Source of the DNA: an uncultured Eubacteriales bacterium
Lineage (GTDB): Bacteria > Bacillota > Clostridia > Christensenellales > CAG-917
Assembly: GCA_900550855.1 (NCBI GenBank)
Contig: URTQ01000045.1
Span: 1-10,123 of the forward strand
DNA length: 10,123 bases
Direction: 5' to 3'
The position numbers were made by a program, and so were the translations under genes. Every line of letters starts with the position of its first letter. The stretch's first letter is position 1. Shown here one piece after another: positions 1 through 6,351 of the stretch. The notes beneath the pieces were generated by a model. That model saw only the letters and a list, made by a program, of their open reading frames with translations. It was not told where the DNA came from and made no database searches.

Positions 1-186
1 TTTAACGGCAGGGGCGGCTTTATACAAGCAGATCAATCATATTACTTTCAATTTAAAAATTTCTTTGGCAAATCCGATTTACTTAAAATCGACGATTTTG
101 TAGAATTTATAGTAGTCAATTCGTATGACAAGAAAAGACAAATTGAAACCAAAGAGGCTGTTGCAATAACACCGATAAGACGATGA
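1..186 (+). CDS. C-terminal end of a protein with a cold-shock-like domain (5' end outside window)
   Basis: Frame 1 is open from the first base to TGA at 184-186, giving 61 residues with no start in the window. The residues read as a small beta-barrel of cold-shock type: a GRGGFI start resembling the 'GxGFI' strand, an aromatic YYFQF strand where RNP2-like motifs carry aromatics, then 'DDFVEFIVV' matching the 'GDxVeFev' strand, a short Lys/Arg-rich turn and 'EAVAITPI' matching the closing 'AxxI' strand. Proteins with this fold bind single-stranded nucleic acid. The match is by pattern only, and several usual RNP1 aromatics are not obvious, so another OB-fold protein is possible. It lies 65 bases upstream of hsdR on the same strand and may share its transcript; any role in the restriction system is speculation. 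Confidence 0.55.
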   Translation, partial: FNGRGGFIQADQSYYFQFKNFFGKSDLLKIDDFVEFIVVNSYDKKRQIETKEAVAITPIRR

Positions 187-203
187 TTTTTTTACCCGCA
201 AAC

Positions 204-228
204 TTCCGATAACAAAAAATTATCGGAA
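204..228 (+). promoter_or_regulatory. Perfect 9-bp inverted repeat upstream of hsdR
   Basis: TTCCGATAA (204-212) and TTATCGGAA (220-228) are exact reverse complements around an A-rich 7-base loop. No T-run follows on either strand, so it is not a classical intrinsic terminator. It ends 11 bases before the hsdR Shine-Dalgarno, so it could be an mRNA hairpin or a repressor operator. A further copy of the CCGATAA arm lies at 172-178 and could pair alternatively with 220-226. Confidence 0.45.
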
Positions 229-251
229 CATAACGATCTGAGGAGGTGCAA

Positions 252-1064
252 ATGAGCATTTTAGATAAAAAACAAATGACCGAAGAAGATATAAAATTGA
301 ATTTTATCACGCCAGCTATTCTAGCAAAAGGCTGGAAAGATAGAATTACAATGGAAACAAAAATTACCGATGGGCGAATCAATCTGAAAGGTAATATCGC
401 TTCCAGAGAAGCGCCGAAAAAAGCCGATTATATCCTCTACATAAACAAATCAAACCCGCTTGCTGTGGTTGAAACAAAAGACAATAACCACAGTATCTCT
501 TTCGGTATGCAACAAGCAAAATTGTATGCTCAAATGCTGGATGTTAAATTTGCTTACAGTTCCAACGGCGACGGTTTTCAGGAATTTGATTTTTTAACCG
601 GCGTTGAAAGAGAAATTTCTCTTGAAGAATTTCCTACTCCCGATGAATTATACGCAAGATACAATGCCGAAATAAACGATGGCAGCGGGTTGTCAAAGAC
701 GGAATTGTCCTTTATCAATCAACCGTTTTATACAAGTCAAACGACATATCCTCCGAGATATTACCAAAGAAACGCCGTAAATCGTATGTTGGACGCAATC
801 GCAAAAGGCAAAAATCGTCTGTTGCTCGTTATGGCTACCGGCACAGGTAAAACATATACCGCTTTTCAGATTGTATATCGTCTTTTGCAAACGGGCGCTA
901 AACAAAAAATCCTTTATCTTGCTGATAGAAACAATCTTATCGACCAGACAATCGGCGGCGATTTCAAACCGTTGGAAAAAGTATTACATCAAAGGCGCAG
1001 GAATCACCAACTGGGCAAACGTTTTCTCGCCGGCAACTCGTTTCGTAGCGGGAGCGGACGGTAA
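252..1064 (+). CDS. hsdR: Truncated type I restriction enzyme R subunit (HsdR), N-terminal ~243 residues then out-of-frame tail
   Basis: HsdR is the DNA-translocating, cleaving subunit of type I restriction-modification complexes. Start ATG 252 is preceded by a near-perfect GAGGAGG (240-246) with 5-base spacing; an in-frame GTG at 246 lies inside that site and is unlikely. Residues ~1-130 match the HSDR_N nuclease domain, with the PD-(D/E)xK-type residues D59 and E74-T-K76. Residues ~165-240 are the start of the SF2 motor: a Q-motif-like PPRYYQRNAV, Walker A MATGTGKT (194-201; K200) and the Ia-like ADRNNLIDQT. Homology ends around residue 240-244 (nt ~971-983). The remaining ~27 codons to TAA 1062-1064 read the next gene in the wrong frame. 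The family is usually 800-1100 residues and needs a DEAD/H box and C-terminal helicase motifs, all absent, so this product cannot be functional. No hsdM or hsdS is in the window. Confidence 0.85.
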   Translation: MSILDKKQMTEEDIKLNFITPAILAKGWKDRITMETKITDGRINLKGNIASREAPKKADYILYINKSNPLAVVETKDNNHSISFGMQQAKLYAQMLDVKFAYSSNGDGFQEFDFLTGVEREISLEEFPTPDELYARYNAEINDGSGLSKTELSFINQPFYTSQTTYPPRYYQRNAVNRMLDAIAKGKNRLLLVMATGTGKTYTAFQIVYRLLQTGAKQKILYLADRNNLIDQTIGGDFKPLEKVLHQRRRNHQLGKRFLAGNSFRSGSGR

Positions 1065-2013
1065 ACACACGTTGAAAGTTCAACTCAAAGCGGGTGAAGA
1101 ATTCATGTTCATGGGCGCCGTAACAAAAGGCGACGAGATCAAAGAAAACAGCCAATATTTCAACATTACCAACGTTGATGAGGCAAGTATCGCATTGTTT
1201 ACCGGGAAAACCGATGAAAACGGCAAACTTGTAGGCAATATAAAAACCAAAGAAGCAGGCATATACGACTTTGTTCTCGATCCCGAAAACAAAACTATCT
1301 CCGCAACCAAGAGCGTGGCTGACGAAACAGAATATAACTACTTCATCGATGGCACAATACTTGGCGGAAAGTGGGGCGCATATCAAGCGGCAGAAGATAA
1401 AACTGCCTATAAACTGATCAAAAACGGCGACGTTTACACCAGGGAAAACGTTGTGCTCAACAAGGACGATGAGTTGGTTGTCCGCGCACACAAAACAACC
1501 GACGAAGCACTTACATGGGACAATGTGGCTTTTGCATACGATGCGGAATATCTTGTCGGCTCGGTAGGTTTTTCGGCAGTAAGCAAGGATAACAAAAACA
1601 TCAAAGTCGGCGAGAGTGGAACTTATAATATAACGTTCAACTCTTACAGCAAGGTTTTGACTATCGCAAAAGTGGGCAAAGACGTTTTTGTCAAAGGCAC
1701 GATGAACGGCTGGGTACACGAGTTCAAAGATGAATTCAAGATGACGGCGAACAGCGAAAACAAGGAAGTTTATGAAATTACTTTGACGTTTGCAAAAGAT
1801 GTCGAATTCGGTCTGGACGTGTATAATATCGGCGCGAAGGAAGGCGGCCTTTGGGTTGGAAAGGATAAACTCGGCACGGACGGCGACGCAAACGCAATAT
1901 TCACGGTTGAAGGAAAGGGCAACATTTGCTGCTCCGAAGCAGGCGAGTATCGAGTTACTTACAACTATAAAACGGGCATCATCGATATTTATAAAGTACA
2001 AGCAACAGCATAA
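982..2013 (+). CDS. 3' fragment of a secreted-type starch-binding protein or enzyme: three tandem beta-sandwich modules
   Basis: From about 982 the frame reads YYIKGAGITNWANVF and stays open to TAA 2011-2013 (~343 codons). The upstream part of this frame (871-981) is hsdR in another frame, so no true start exists here. Three modules of about 110 residues follow one another (nt ~982-1317, ~1336-1677, ~1678-2010). Each opens with a 'xYxIKG..xxxW' or 'VFVKGTMNGW' type strand. Each closes with a 'aGxYxxxxnxxtkxixi.kv' hairpin (AGIYDFVLDPENKTISATK, SGTYNITFNSYSKVLTIAK, AGEYRVTYNYKTGIIDIYK). This architecture resembles SusE/SusF-like and amylopullulanase-associated starch-binding modules, so the complete protein was probably an extracellular starch-degrading enzyme or binding protein. 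No LPXTG or S-layer anchor is seen at the C terminus. The substrate is inferred from fold style and the neighbouring maltodextrin operon. Confidence 0.6.
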   Translation, partial: YYIKGAGITNWANVFSPATRFVAGADGKHTLKVQLKAGEEFMFMGAVTKGDEIKENSQYFNITNVDEASIALFTGKTDENGKLVGNIKTKEAGIYDFVLDPENKTISATKSVADETEYNYFIDGTILGGKWGAYQAAEDKTAYKLIKNGDVYTRENVVLNKDDELVVRAHKTTDEALTWDNVAFAYDAEYLVGSVGFSAVSKDNKNIKVGESGTYNITFNSYSKVLTIAKVGKDVFVKGTMNGWVHEFKDEFKMTANSENKEVYEITLTFAKDVEFGLDVYNIGAKEGGLWVGKDKLGTDGDANAIFTVEGKGNICCSEAGEYRVTYNYKTGIIDIYKVQATA

Positions 2014-2022
2014 CTATAATAA

Positions 2023-2053
2023 ATGCCCCTGCGACGTTTTGTTGCAGGGGCAT
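2023..2053. terminator. Strong hairpin between convergent genes, probable bidirectional terminator
   Basis: ATGCCCCTGC (2023-2032) pairs exactly with GCAGGGGCAT (2044-2053). Three more pairs, one of them G-U, extend the stem inward to leave a GTTTT loop. It begins 9 bases after the stop of the starch-module gene and ends 19 bases before the stop of the convergent LacI gene. There is no clean T-run on the plus side. On the minus side the stem is followed by a T/A-rich stretch (complement of 2010-2022), so termination of the repressor transcript fits somewhat better. Confidence 0.7.
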
Positions 2054-2072
2054 ACCTAATTTCGGTGTAAAA

Positions 2073-2873
2073 TCAGATTCGTATATCGCTTGACACGGCT
2101 TCTTTTCGGTTGATTGCGATGTCAAGACACTCTACGATTTTGTCAATCTTTTCATCGGAATGAGAATCAATAGTCAAAACGTCATGAGCGTTTTTTTGAC
2201 AAAACTTCGATACCATACTGCCCAGGACGACAATGTTTTGTGACTCTGTCGAAACGGGGGAATCGTCTTCTATAAACCGAACGCGATTCAATTGTTGCAA
2301 CATGCGTTCCTTCAATTCTTCGCTGTTTGGTTTCAGCGCAACGGCAGTCCAGTTGTTTGTGCCGAAAAGGGAGTTCGCTTTTTGTGCCACGGCGTTGTAA
2401 TCGGTTGTGATTTGATAAAACAAATCGCCGTTCGGAATGACCGTATCGAGTGCGAGAAGGGGGCAAAAGTTTACCTCGCCAAGCGCACGGAAAAACGAGT
2501 TGTCGGTGTTGTAGCAAATGATTGCGTCGCAATTCGTGACACGTTTGACAGTTTTGTCAAAAGTAACTTGCAAGGAATATCCGACGGATGCAAGTTTATC
2601 GGAAAGTCTTTGGATGAGGAGCATCGTTTCGGCTTTGTAGGCAGAGGCGTCGTTGTCGCCGATATATATCGTTACGACGTCGGTGTTGCCACTGCTCAGG
2701 CATTTTGCCGAGAAGTTGATGCGGTAATTATAGAGATTGACAAGTTGCCAGATTTTGCGTTTTGTGTCCTCGCTTATGCGCGAATCGTCCTTGTCGTTAA
2801 GGACGTAACTCACGGTAGCGACAGAAACGCCTGCCTCTCTTGCAATATCTCTCATTGTGACTTTCTTGCTCAT
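2073..2873 (-). CDS. LacI-family transcriptional regulator, MalR-like, with short effector domain
   Basis: A DNA-binding regulator that probably represses the divergent maltodextrin operon and its own gene. The start is ATG 2873-2871 (266 residues); the frame is open further upstream but that part has no family similarity and overlaps the amylase gene. Residues 5-26 form the LacI helix-turn-helix (VTMRDIAREAGVSVATVSYVLN), followed by the hinge region RISEDTKRKI...YNYRINFSAKCLSSG (33-62). The rest is a periplasmic-binding-protein-like effector domain, with CDAIICYN (~115-122) matching the usual 'DGiI' strand and PLLALDT (~138-144) the 'PvV.iD' strand. At 266 residues it is 60-80 shorter than usual LacI proteins. 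The loss is in the second half, where the eR-Gy and final FDd motifs are absent or unrecognisable. It converges on the starch-module gene and is divergent, 39 bp apart, from the GH13 gene. Maltodextrin control is inferred from position. Confidence 0.85.
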   Translation of the reverse strand: MSKKVTMRDIAREAGVSVATVSYVLNDKDDSRISEDTKRKIWQLVNLYNYRINFSAKCLSSGNTDVVTIYIGDNDASAYKAETMLLIQRLSDKLASVGYSLQVTFDKTVKRVTNCDAIICYNTDNSFFRALGEVNFCPLLALDTVIPNGDLFYQITTDYNAVAQKANSLFGTNNWTAVALKPNSEELKERMLQQLNRVRFIEDDSPVSTESQNIVVLGSMVSKFCQKNAHDVLTIDSHSDEKIDKIVECLDIAINRKEAVSSDIRI

Positions 2874-2874
2874 A

Positions 2875-2887
2875 ATAATCGGATTAT
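2875..2887. promoter_or_regulatory. Candidate LacI-family operator, 6-1-6 palindrome
   Basis: ATAATC (2875-2880), a single G, then GATTAT (2882-2887) is a perfect inverted repeat with a central CG step as in many LacI-family operators. It overlaps most of the repressor gene's -10 box and its predicted start site, and lies in the region any promoter for the divergent operon must use. One bound dimer could therefore control both directions. The assignment is positional. Confidence 0.5.
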
Positions 2888-2911
2888 ACAATCTTAGTAG
2901 AAAAAAATCAA
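2883..2911 (-). promoter_or_regulatory. Sigma-A-type promoter of the LacI-family gene
   Basis: On the minus strand a -35 box TTGATT (complement of 2906-2911) is separated by exactly 17 bases from a perfect -10 box TATAAT (complement of 2883-2888). The predicted transcription start is near 2876, only about 2-5 bases before the ATG at 2873, so the mRNA would be leaderless or nearly so; no Shine-Dalgarno is present. The -35 box lies directly before the start codon of the divergent GH13 gene (2913). Confidence 0.7.
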
Positions 2912-2912
2912 T

Positions 2913-4610
2913 ATGAAAATGAACATTCAGGCAATTTACCATCGTCCCGAAAGCAATTATTGCTTCGCAACGGACCATAAAACAATAGTGTTGAGAATTC
3001 GCTTTGCAAAGGGCGAACAAATTTGCAAATTGTCCGTTTTGTATAATACAAAATATCATATTGCGCAACAACAATTCAAACAAGAAATGCAATTGATTGC
3101 AAGCGACGCGCAGTTTGATTATTACAAAGCGACGCTTTGTCTTGAGGATCCAAGGCTTGCGTATGTATTTTACTTTGAATATGATAACGAGCCGTACTAC
3201 TTTTGCGAAGACGGCTTGGTTTGCACATACAATTTTAACTTAGCATATTTTAATAGCTTTCAGTTTGCTTATATCAACGACGACGATGTGATGCAAAACG
3301 TCGAATGGCTGAACAATGCGGTGTTTTATCAAATCTTTGTGGATAGATTTTGCAAAACGGATACCGCTAAATCAAGAATTAACGCCAAATGGTGCGATTT
3401 GCCGACTCCGACGTCGTTTTTCGGGGGCAATCTTGACGGAATAACGGAAAATTTGGACTATATCAAAGGACTTGGCGCAACGGCGCTTTACCTTACGCCG
3501 ATTTTCAAAAGCAAATCCAACCACAAGTATGACACAATAGATTTTTATTGCATAGACGAGTCTTTCGGCAACAAAGAGTCTTTGAAAAAAATGGTAACAA
3601 ATGCTCATGACAAAGGATTGAAAGTCGTGCTTGACGCCGTGTTTAACCACGTCAGTCGGGATTTTGAGCAGTTCAAAGACGTAATAAAATACGGCAAAAA
3701 ATCAAAATACTTCGATTGGTTTGTCATAGACGGTGAAAAAGTCGAACAGAATCCGCCTAATTATGCGTGCTTCGGAGATTGTGAATATATGCCAAAACTC
3801 AATACTTGCAATAAGGAAGTGCAAAATTATCTTATTGGCGTAATGGTATATTGGATGAAAGAATGCGATGTGGACGGGTGGCGTCTTGACGTGTCCGACG
3901 AGGTTTCGCACGGCTTTTGGAGAAAGGCGAGAGAAGCGGTAAAAGCTCAAAAATCGAACGCGGCGTTAATTGGAGAAAACTGGCATAACAGCGAGAGTTT
4001 TTTGAGAGGAGATCAGTTCGATTCCATTATGAACTATGCGCTCACAAAGCGCATGATAGACTTTTTGGTTGATGAGAGCATAGACGAAAAGCAACTTGCC
4101 GAGCAGCTCAATTCGCTTTATATGAGATATAGCGACGTCACAAACAACATGATGTTCAATTTGCTCGATAGTCACGATACGGCGAGATTTTACACACAAA
4201 TAAAAAAGGACAGCAACAGATTGCTTTGTGCAATAGCGACGATGATATTTTTGCCGGGAAGTTTCAATTTGTACTATGGCACGGATATTTTGCTCGAAGG
4301 CGAATATGATCCCGATTGCAGAAGAACGTTCGATTTTTCAAGACTGGAAGATGCGGAAATAAAGAGGTTTCAAACCTCGCTCAAAGAATTGCTCGCTTTG
4401 AAACGTCAGCCTGCAATAAAGAGCGGAAAATTAAAGATTTTTTCTCAAAACGAAGCATTGGTTATTGAACGAGCAAGCGAGGAACAGGTTTTGCGGTTGA
4501 TTGTGCGCCGAGGCAAAAAAAAGGGGGTTGGCGCAAAGCCGTTGATAGAATATAATAACAGTAAGGACGGCGACGCCGATTCCTTTGTTATAGAAGGAGA
4601 AAAATTATGA
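2913..4610 (+). CDS. GH13 alpha-glucan hydrolase, cyclomaltodextrinase/neopullulanase/maltogenic amylase type (GH13_20-like)
   Basis: A 565-residue cytoplasmic enzyme without a signal peptide that probably hydrolyses imported maltodextrins or cyclodextrins at alpha-1,4 (perhaps also alpha-1,6) bonds. Residues ~1-125 fit the N-terminal beta-sandwich (CBM34-like) of this subfamily. The TIM barrel begins at EWLNNAVFYQIFVDRF (131-146), a neopullulanase-type opening. Conserved regions are complete: region I DAVFNH (241-246), region V MPKLN (293-297, typical of the subfamily), region II GWRLD with R324 and nucleophile D326, region III IGENWH with acid/base E355, and region IV LLDSHD with H421 and D422. 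A short C-terminal sheet domain follows. No convincing Shine-Dalgarno precedes ATG 2913, and a second ATG two codons later (2919) is an alternative start. The gene opens the operon; its TGA overlaps the next start (ATGA). A run of A and G bases near 4513-4527 does not break the frame. Confidence 0.92.
   Translation: MKMNIQAIYHRPESNYCFATDHKTIVLRIRFAKGEQICKLSVLYNTKYHIAQQQFKQEMQLIASDAQFDYYKATLCLEDPRLAYVFYFEYDNEPYYFCEDGLVCTYNFNLAYFNSFQFAYINDDDVMQNVEWLNNAVFYQIFVDRFCKTDTAKSRINAKWCDLPTPTSFFGGNLDGITENLDYIKGLGATALYLTPIFKSKSNHKYDTIDFYCIDESFGNKESLKKMVTNAHDKGLKVVLDAVFNHVSRDFEQFKDVIKYGKKSKYFDWFVIDGEKVEQNPPNYACFGDCEYMPKLNTCNKEVQNYLIGVMVYWMKECDVDGWRLDVSDEVSHGFWRKAREAVKAQKSNAALIGENWHNSESFLRGDQFDSIMNYALTKRMIDFLVDESIDEKQLAEQLNSLYMRYSDVTNNMMFNLLDSHDTARFYTQIKKDSNRLLCAIATMIFLPGSFNLYYGTDILLEGEYDPDCRRTFDFSRLEDAEIKRFQTSLKELLALKRQPAIKSGKLKIFSQNEALVIERASEEQVLRLIVRRGKKKGVGAKPLIEYNNSKDGDADSFVIEGEKL
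4594..4599 (+). promoter_or_regulatory. Ribosome binding site of the maltodextrin-binding protein
   Basis: AAGGAG sits 7 bases before ATG 4607, inside the last codons of the GH13 gene. With the ATGA overlap it supports both coupled and independent initiation, as expected for the highly expressed binding protein. Confidence 0.75.
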
Positions 4611-6031
4611 GAAAGGGAAAACTCGTGACGATTTTTTTGGTCGTTGTTATGGTGCTGACGACGGTAGCATTTTGCTTTGCCGCGTGCAACAATGACAAAG
4701 ATGAGAAAGAGGTCGTGTTGCGTATTCTTGAAAACGATACGGCAAAAAAAGAAGGATATCTCAAGGAATTGCTGGACGCATTCAATGCAAAGTATGCAAG
4801 CGAAGGAGTAAAAGCCGTCGATGCGAATATGGACGAGTTCAGCGACCTTGAAAAAGACGGACCGTACGGACACGGACCGGACGTATTGTATCAGGCAAAC
4901 GATATTCTCATGTCGTACGTCGAAAAACATCATATAATTCCGCTCGATATAGAGCAAATGGATTGTTATGATAAAATTCCGCAAAACGCATGGAATGCCT
5001 TTAAGTATAATTACGATGGCAAAACGGTTTATTGCGGAGTGCCGATAAACGTTCAACAACCGTTGCTGTTTTATCGCAAGGACGCGCTTCCCGACAACTG
5101 GAAAACCGAATGGGATAAGAATGGCAACGACGTGCCGGATATGGTTGAATATTGGACGGAAATGTACAGATACAGCAAAGGTATTCGCGAAGCAGACCGC
5201 AATAAATTCGGTTATGCCATCGAGCTGAGAAACGAATATTTCAATATCGGTTACTTGCTTTCGTACGGCGCATACGTGTTTGGCAACAACAACACCGACG
5301 ACAAGGATATAGGTATTGCAAAAGGCAATGCGGTGAAGGGTGCCAAGATTATGTGGGAGCTTGCCGGCGTCATGGATGAAAAGTGTATTGACGATTCGTT
5401 TACAAACGGTCGCGCGCCCATGCTTGCAAACGGAACGATTTTTGCAACGATAACCACTCCGGATATCACTTCACAGTTCTTGAAAGAGATGTCGCTTCAA
5501 TATCAAAAAGAGGGACTCGATCAGGCGAGCGCGGACGCAAAGGCGAAAGAGAATCTCGTTATTACAGGACTGCCGAAACTTCCGAAGGACGGAGATATAA
5601 CCACTCAACAAGATATCAAAAACGGTGATCTGTGGATCGAACAACAAACCATGGGCGGCGTGAACGGATATGCGGTGAGCAGTTATACCAAAAACCGTGA
5701 TTGGGCTGTCAAGTTTGTCGAATTCGCAACGGGTTACGAAATGGTGAAAGCTCGTGCGGATATGCTCGGCGTTGTTGCCGCAAGAAGCGACGTAATTGCA
5801 CAAACAGAGTCTTTAGCGTCTCAAATCACCTACAAAAACCTCGATTCGGGCGTTTTGGAGGTTATGCCGTCCATCAGCGCGGTCAAGCAAATCTGGACGC
5901 CGATTTCATCGGGATTCAAACAAATAGCAACCGACGGATGCGGTAAGCGTTCCTTCGATACGGCAAAACTTCAAAGCGTTATCGAAGAAATATCGTCGAA
6001 TATTTACAAGGCTATTCATACCTTTGCATAA
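4607..6031 (+). CDS. Extracellular maltodextrin-binding lipoprotein of an ABC transporter (MalE-type)
   Basis: A 474-residue solute-binding protein that captures maltodextrins outside the membrane and delivers them to the MalF/MalG pore. Residues 1-26 are a lipoprotein signal: positive MRKGK, a hydrophobic stretch, then lipobox FAAC with the lipid-modified cysteine at C27, followed by a polar NNDKDEKE linker. The mature part follows the family-1 binding-protein plan: VVLRILENDTAKKEGYLKEL as first strand and helix, GPDVLYQANDILMSYVE, VPINVQQPLLFYRKDAL with the first hinge, and the late 'GGVNGYAVSSYTKN..WAVKFVEFAT' segment (~350-380) shared by MalE homologues. The substrate assignment rests on the flanking GH13 enzyme and the MalE-like features. 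It is 100% open with no internal damage, overlaps the upstream gene by ATGA and ends 2 bases before the MalF start. Confidence 0.88.
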   Translation: MRKGKLVTIFLVVVMVLTTVAFCFAACNNDKDEKEVVLRILENDTAKKEGYLKELLDAFNAKYASEGVKAVDANMDEFSDLEKDGPYGHGPDVLYQANDILMSYVEKHHIIPLDIEQMDCYDKIPQNAWNAFKYNYDGKTVYCGVPINVQQPLLFYRKDALPDNWKTEWDKNGNDVPDMVEYWTEMYRYSKGIREADRNKFGYAIELRNEYFNIGYLLSYGAYVFGNNNTDDKDIGIAKGNAVKGAKIMWELAGVMDEKCIDDSFTNGRAPMLANGTIFATITTPDITSQFLKEMSLQYQKEGLDQASADAKAKENLVITGLPKLPKDGDITTQQDIKNGDLWIEQQTMGGVNGYAVSSYTKNRDWAVKFVEFATGYEMVKARADMLGVVAARSDVIAQTESLASQITYKNLDSGVLEVMPSISAVKQIWTPISSGFKQIATDGCGKRSFDTAKLQSVIEEISSNIYKAIHTFA

Positions 6032-6033
6032 CT

Positions 6034-6351
6034 ATGACAAGTTTGAAAGAAAGATATAAAAACCTAAAAGAGAATGCCGCTAAGCAGCGTCGGGACGTTT
6101 CCGAAAAAGCGAAACAATCCCGAAAGAACTTAAAAGAGTTTTTTGCCACGTCGGGCAGGGCAACGTATGCGTCGATGTTCTTTATGGGAGCCGGGCAAAT
6201 TGTCAACGGACAATATATAAAAGGATTTATATTATATTCTGTTGGAAGTGGGATTTATCGTTTATTTTGCTCTCAGAGGAATAAAGGACTTGTTCGGATT
6301 TTTCACCTTGGGAACGGTAAAAGCAGATCCGTGGCTCGGCATAAAGGGTGA
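6034..6351 (+). CDS. N-terminal fragment of MalF-type permease (reading frame broken at ~6238)
   Basis: The frame starts at ATG 6034, 2 bases after the binding-protein stop, with no clear ribosome binding site, so translation is probably coupled. Residues 1-40 are extremely Lys/Arg-rich and helical (MTSLKERYKNLKENAAKQRR onward), a cytoplasmic extension. Residues 44-68 (SMFFMGAGQIVNGQYIKGFILY) match the 'MGxGQixNxQyxKGxxxL' segment that begins the first membrane hairpin of Gram-positive MalF proteins. After codon 68 (6235-6237) the protein stops making sense in this frame (SVGSGIYRLFCS to TGA 6349-6351). The same hairpin continues perfectly one base later in the next frame as LLEVGFIVYFALRG from 6239. 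The last ~37 codons of this frame are therefore probably not native. Confidence 0.75.
   Translation: MTSLKERYKNLKENAAKQRRDVSEKAKQSRKNLKEFFATSGRATYASMFFMGAGQIVNGQYIKGFILYSVGSGIYRLFCSQRNKGLVRIFHLGNGKSRSVARHKG

Noticed and set aside
871..981. Start codon at 871 for the starch-module frame
   Set aside because: The stretch encodes conserved HsdR motor sequence in another frame and gives no signal peptide, so this is not the native start.
964..2001. 345-residue open frame on the minus strand opposite the starch-module gene
   Set aside because: Composition is Cys/Phe/Val-rich with no recognisable motif, no ribosome site, and it mirrors the clearly conserved modules on the plus strand; it is an antisense shadow.
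2292..2897. 201-residue plus-strand open frame inside the repressor gene
   Set aside because: It is antisense to a clear LacI-family helix-turn-helix gene and has no family features.
2874..3092. Upstream extension of the repressor frame by 73 residues
   Set aside because: It lies opposite the GH13 gene, shows no LacI similarity, and the LacI DNA-binding domain normally begins right at the ATG at 2873.
6235..6245. Programmed ribosomal frameshifting in the permease gene
   Set aside because: No slippery heptamer, stimulatory hairpin or upstream Shine-Dalgarno-like element is seen at the site, and regulated frameshifting is not established for this family; error or mutation is simpler.
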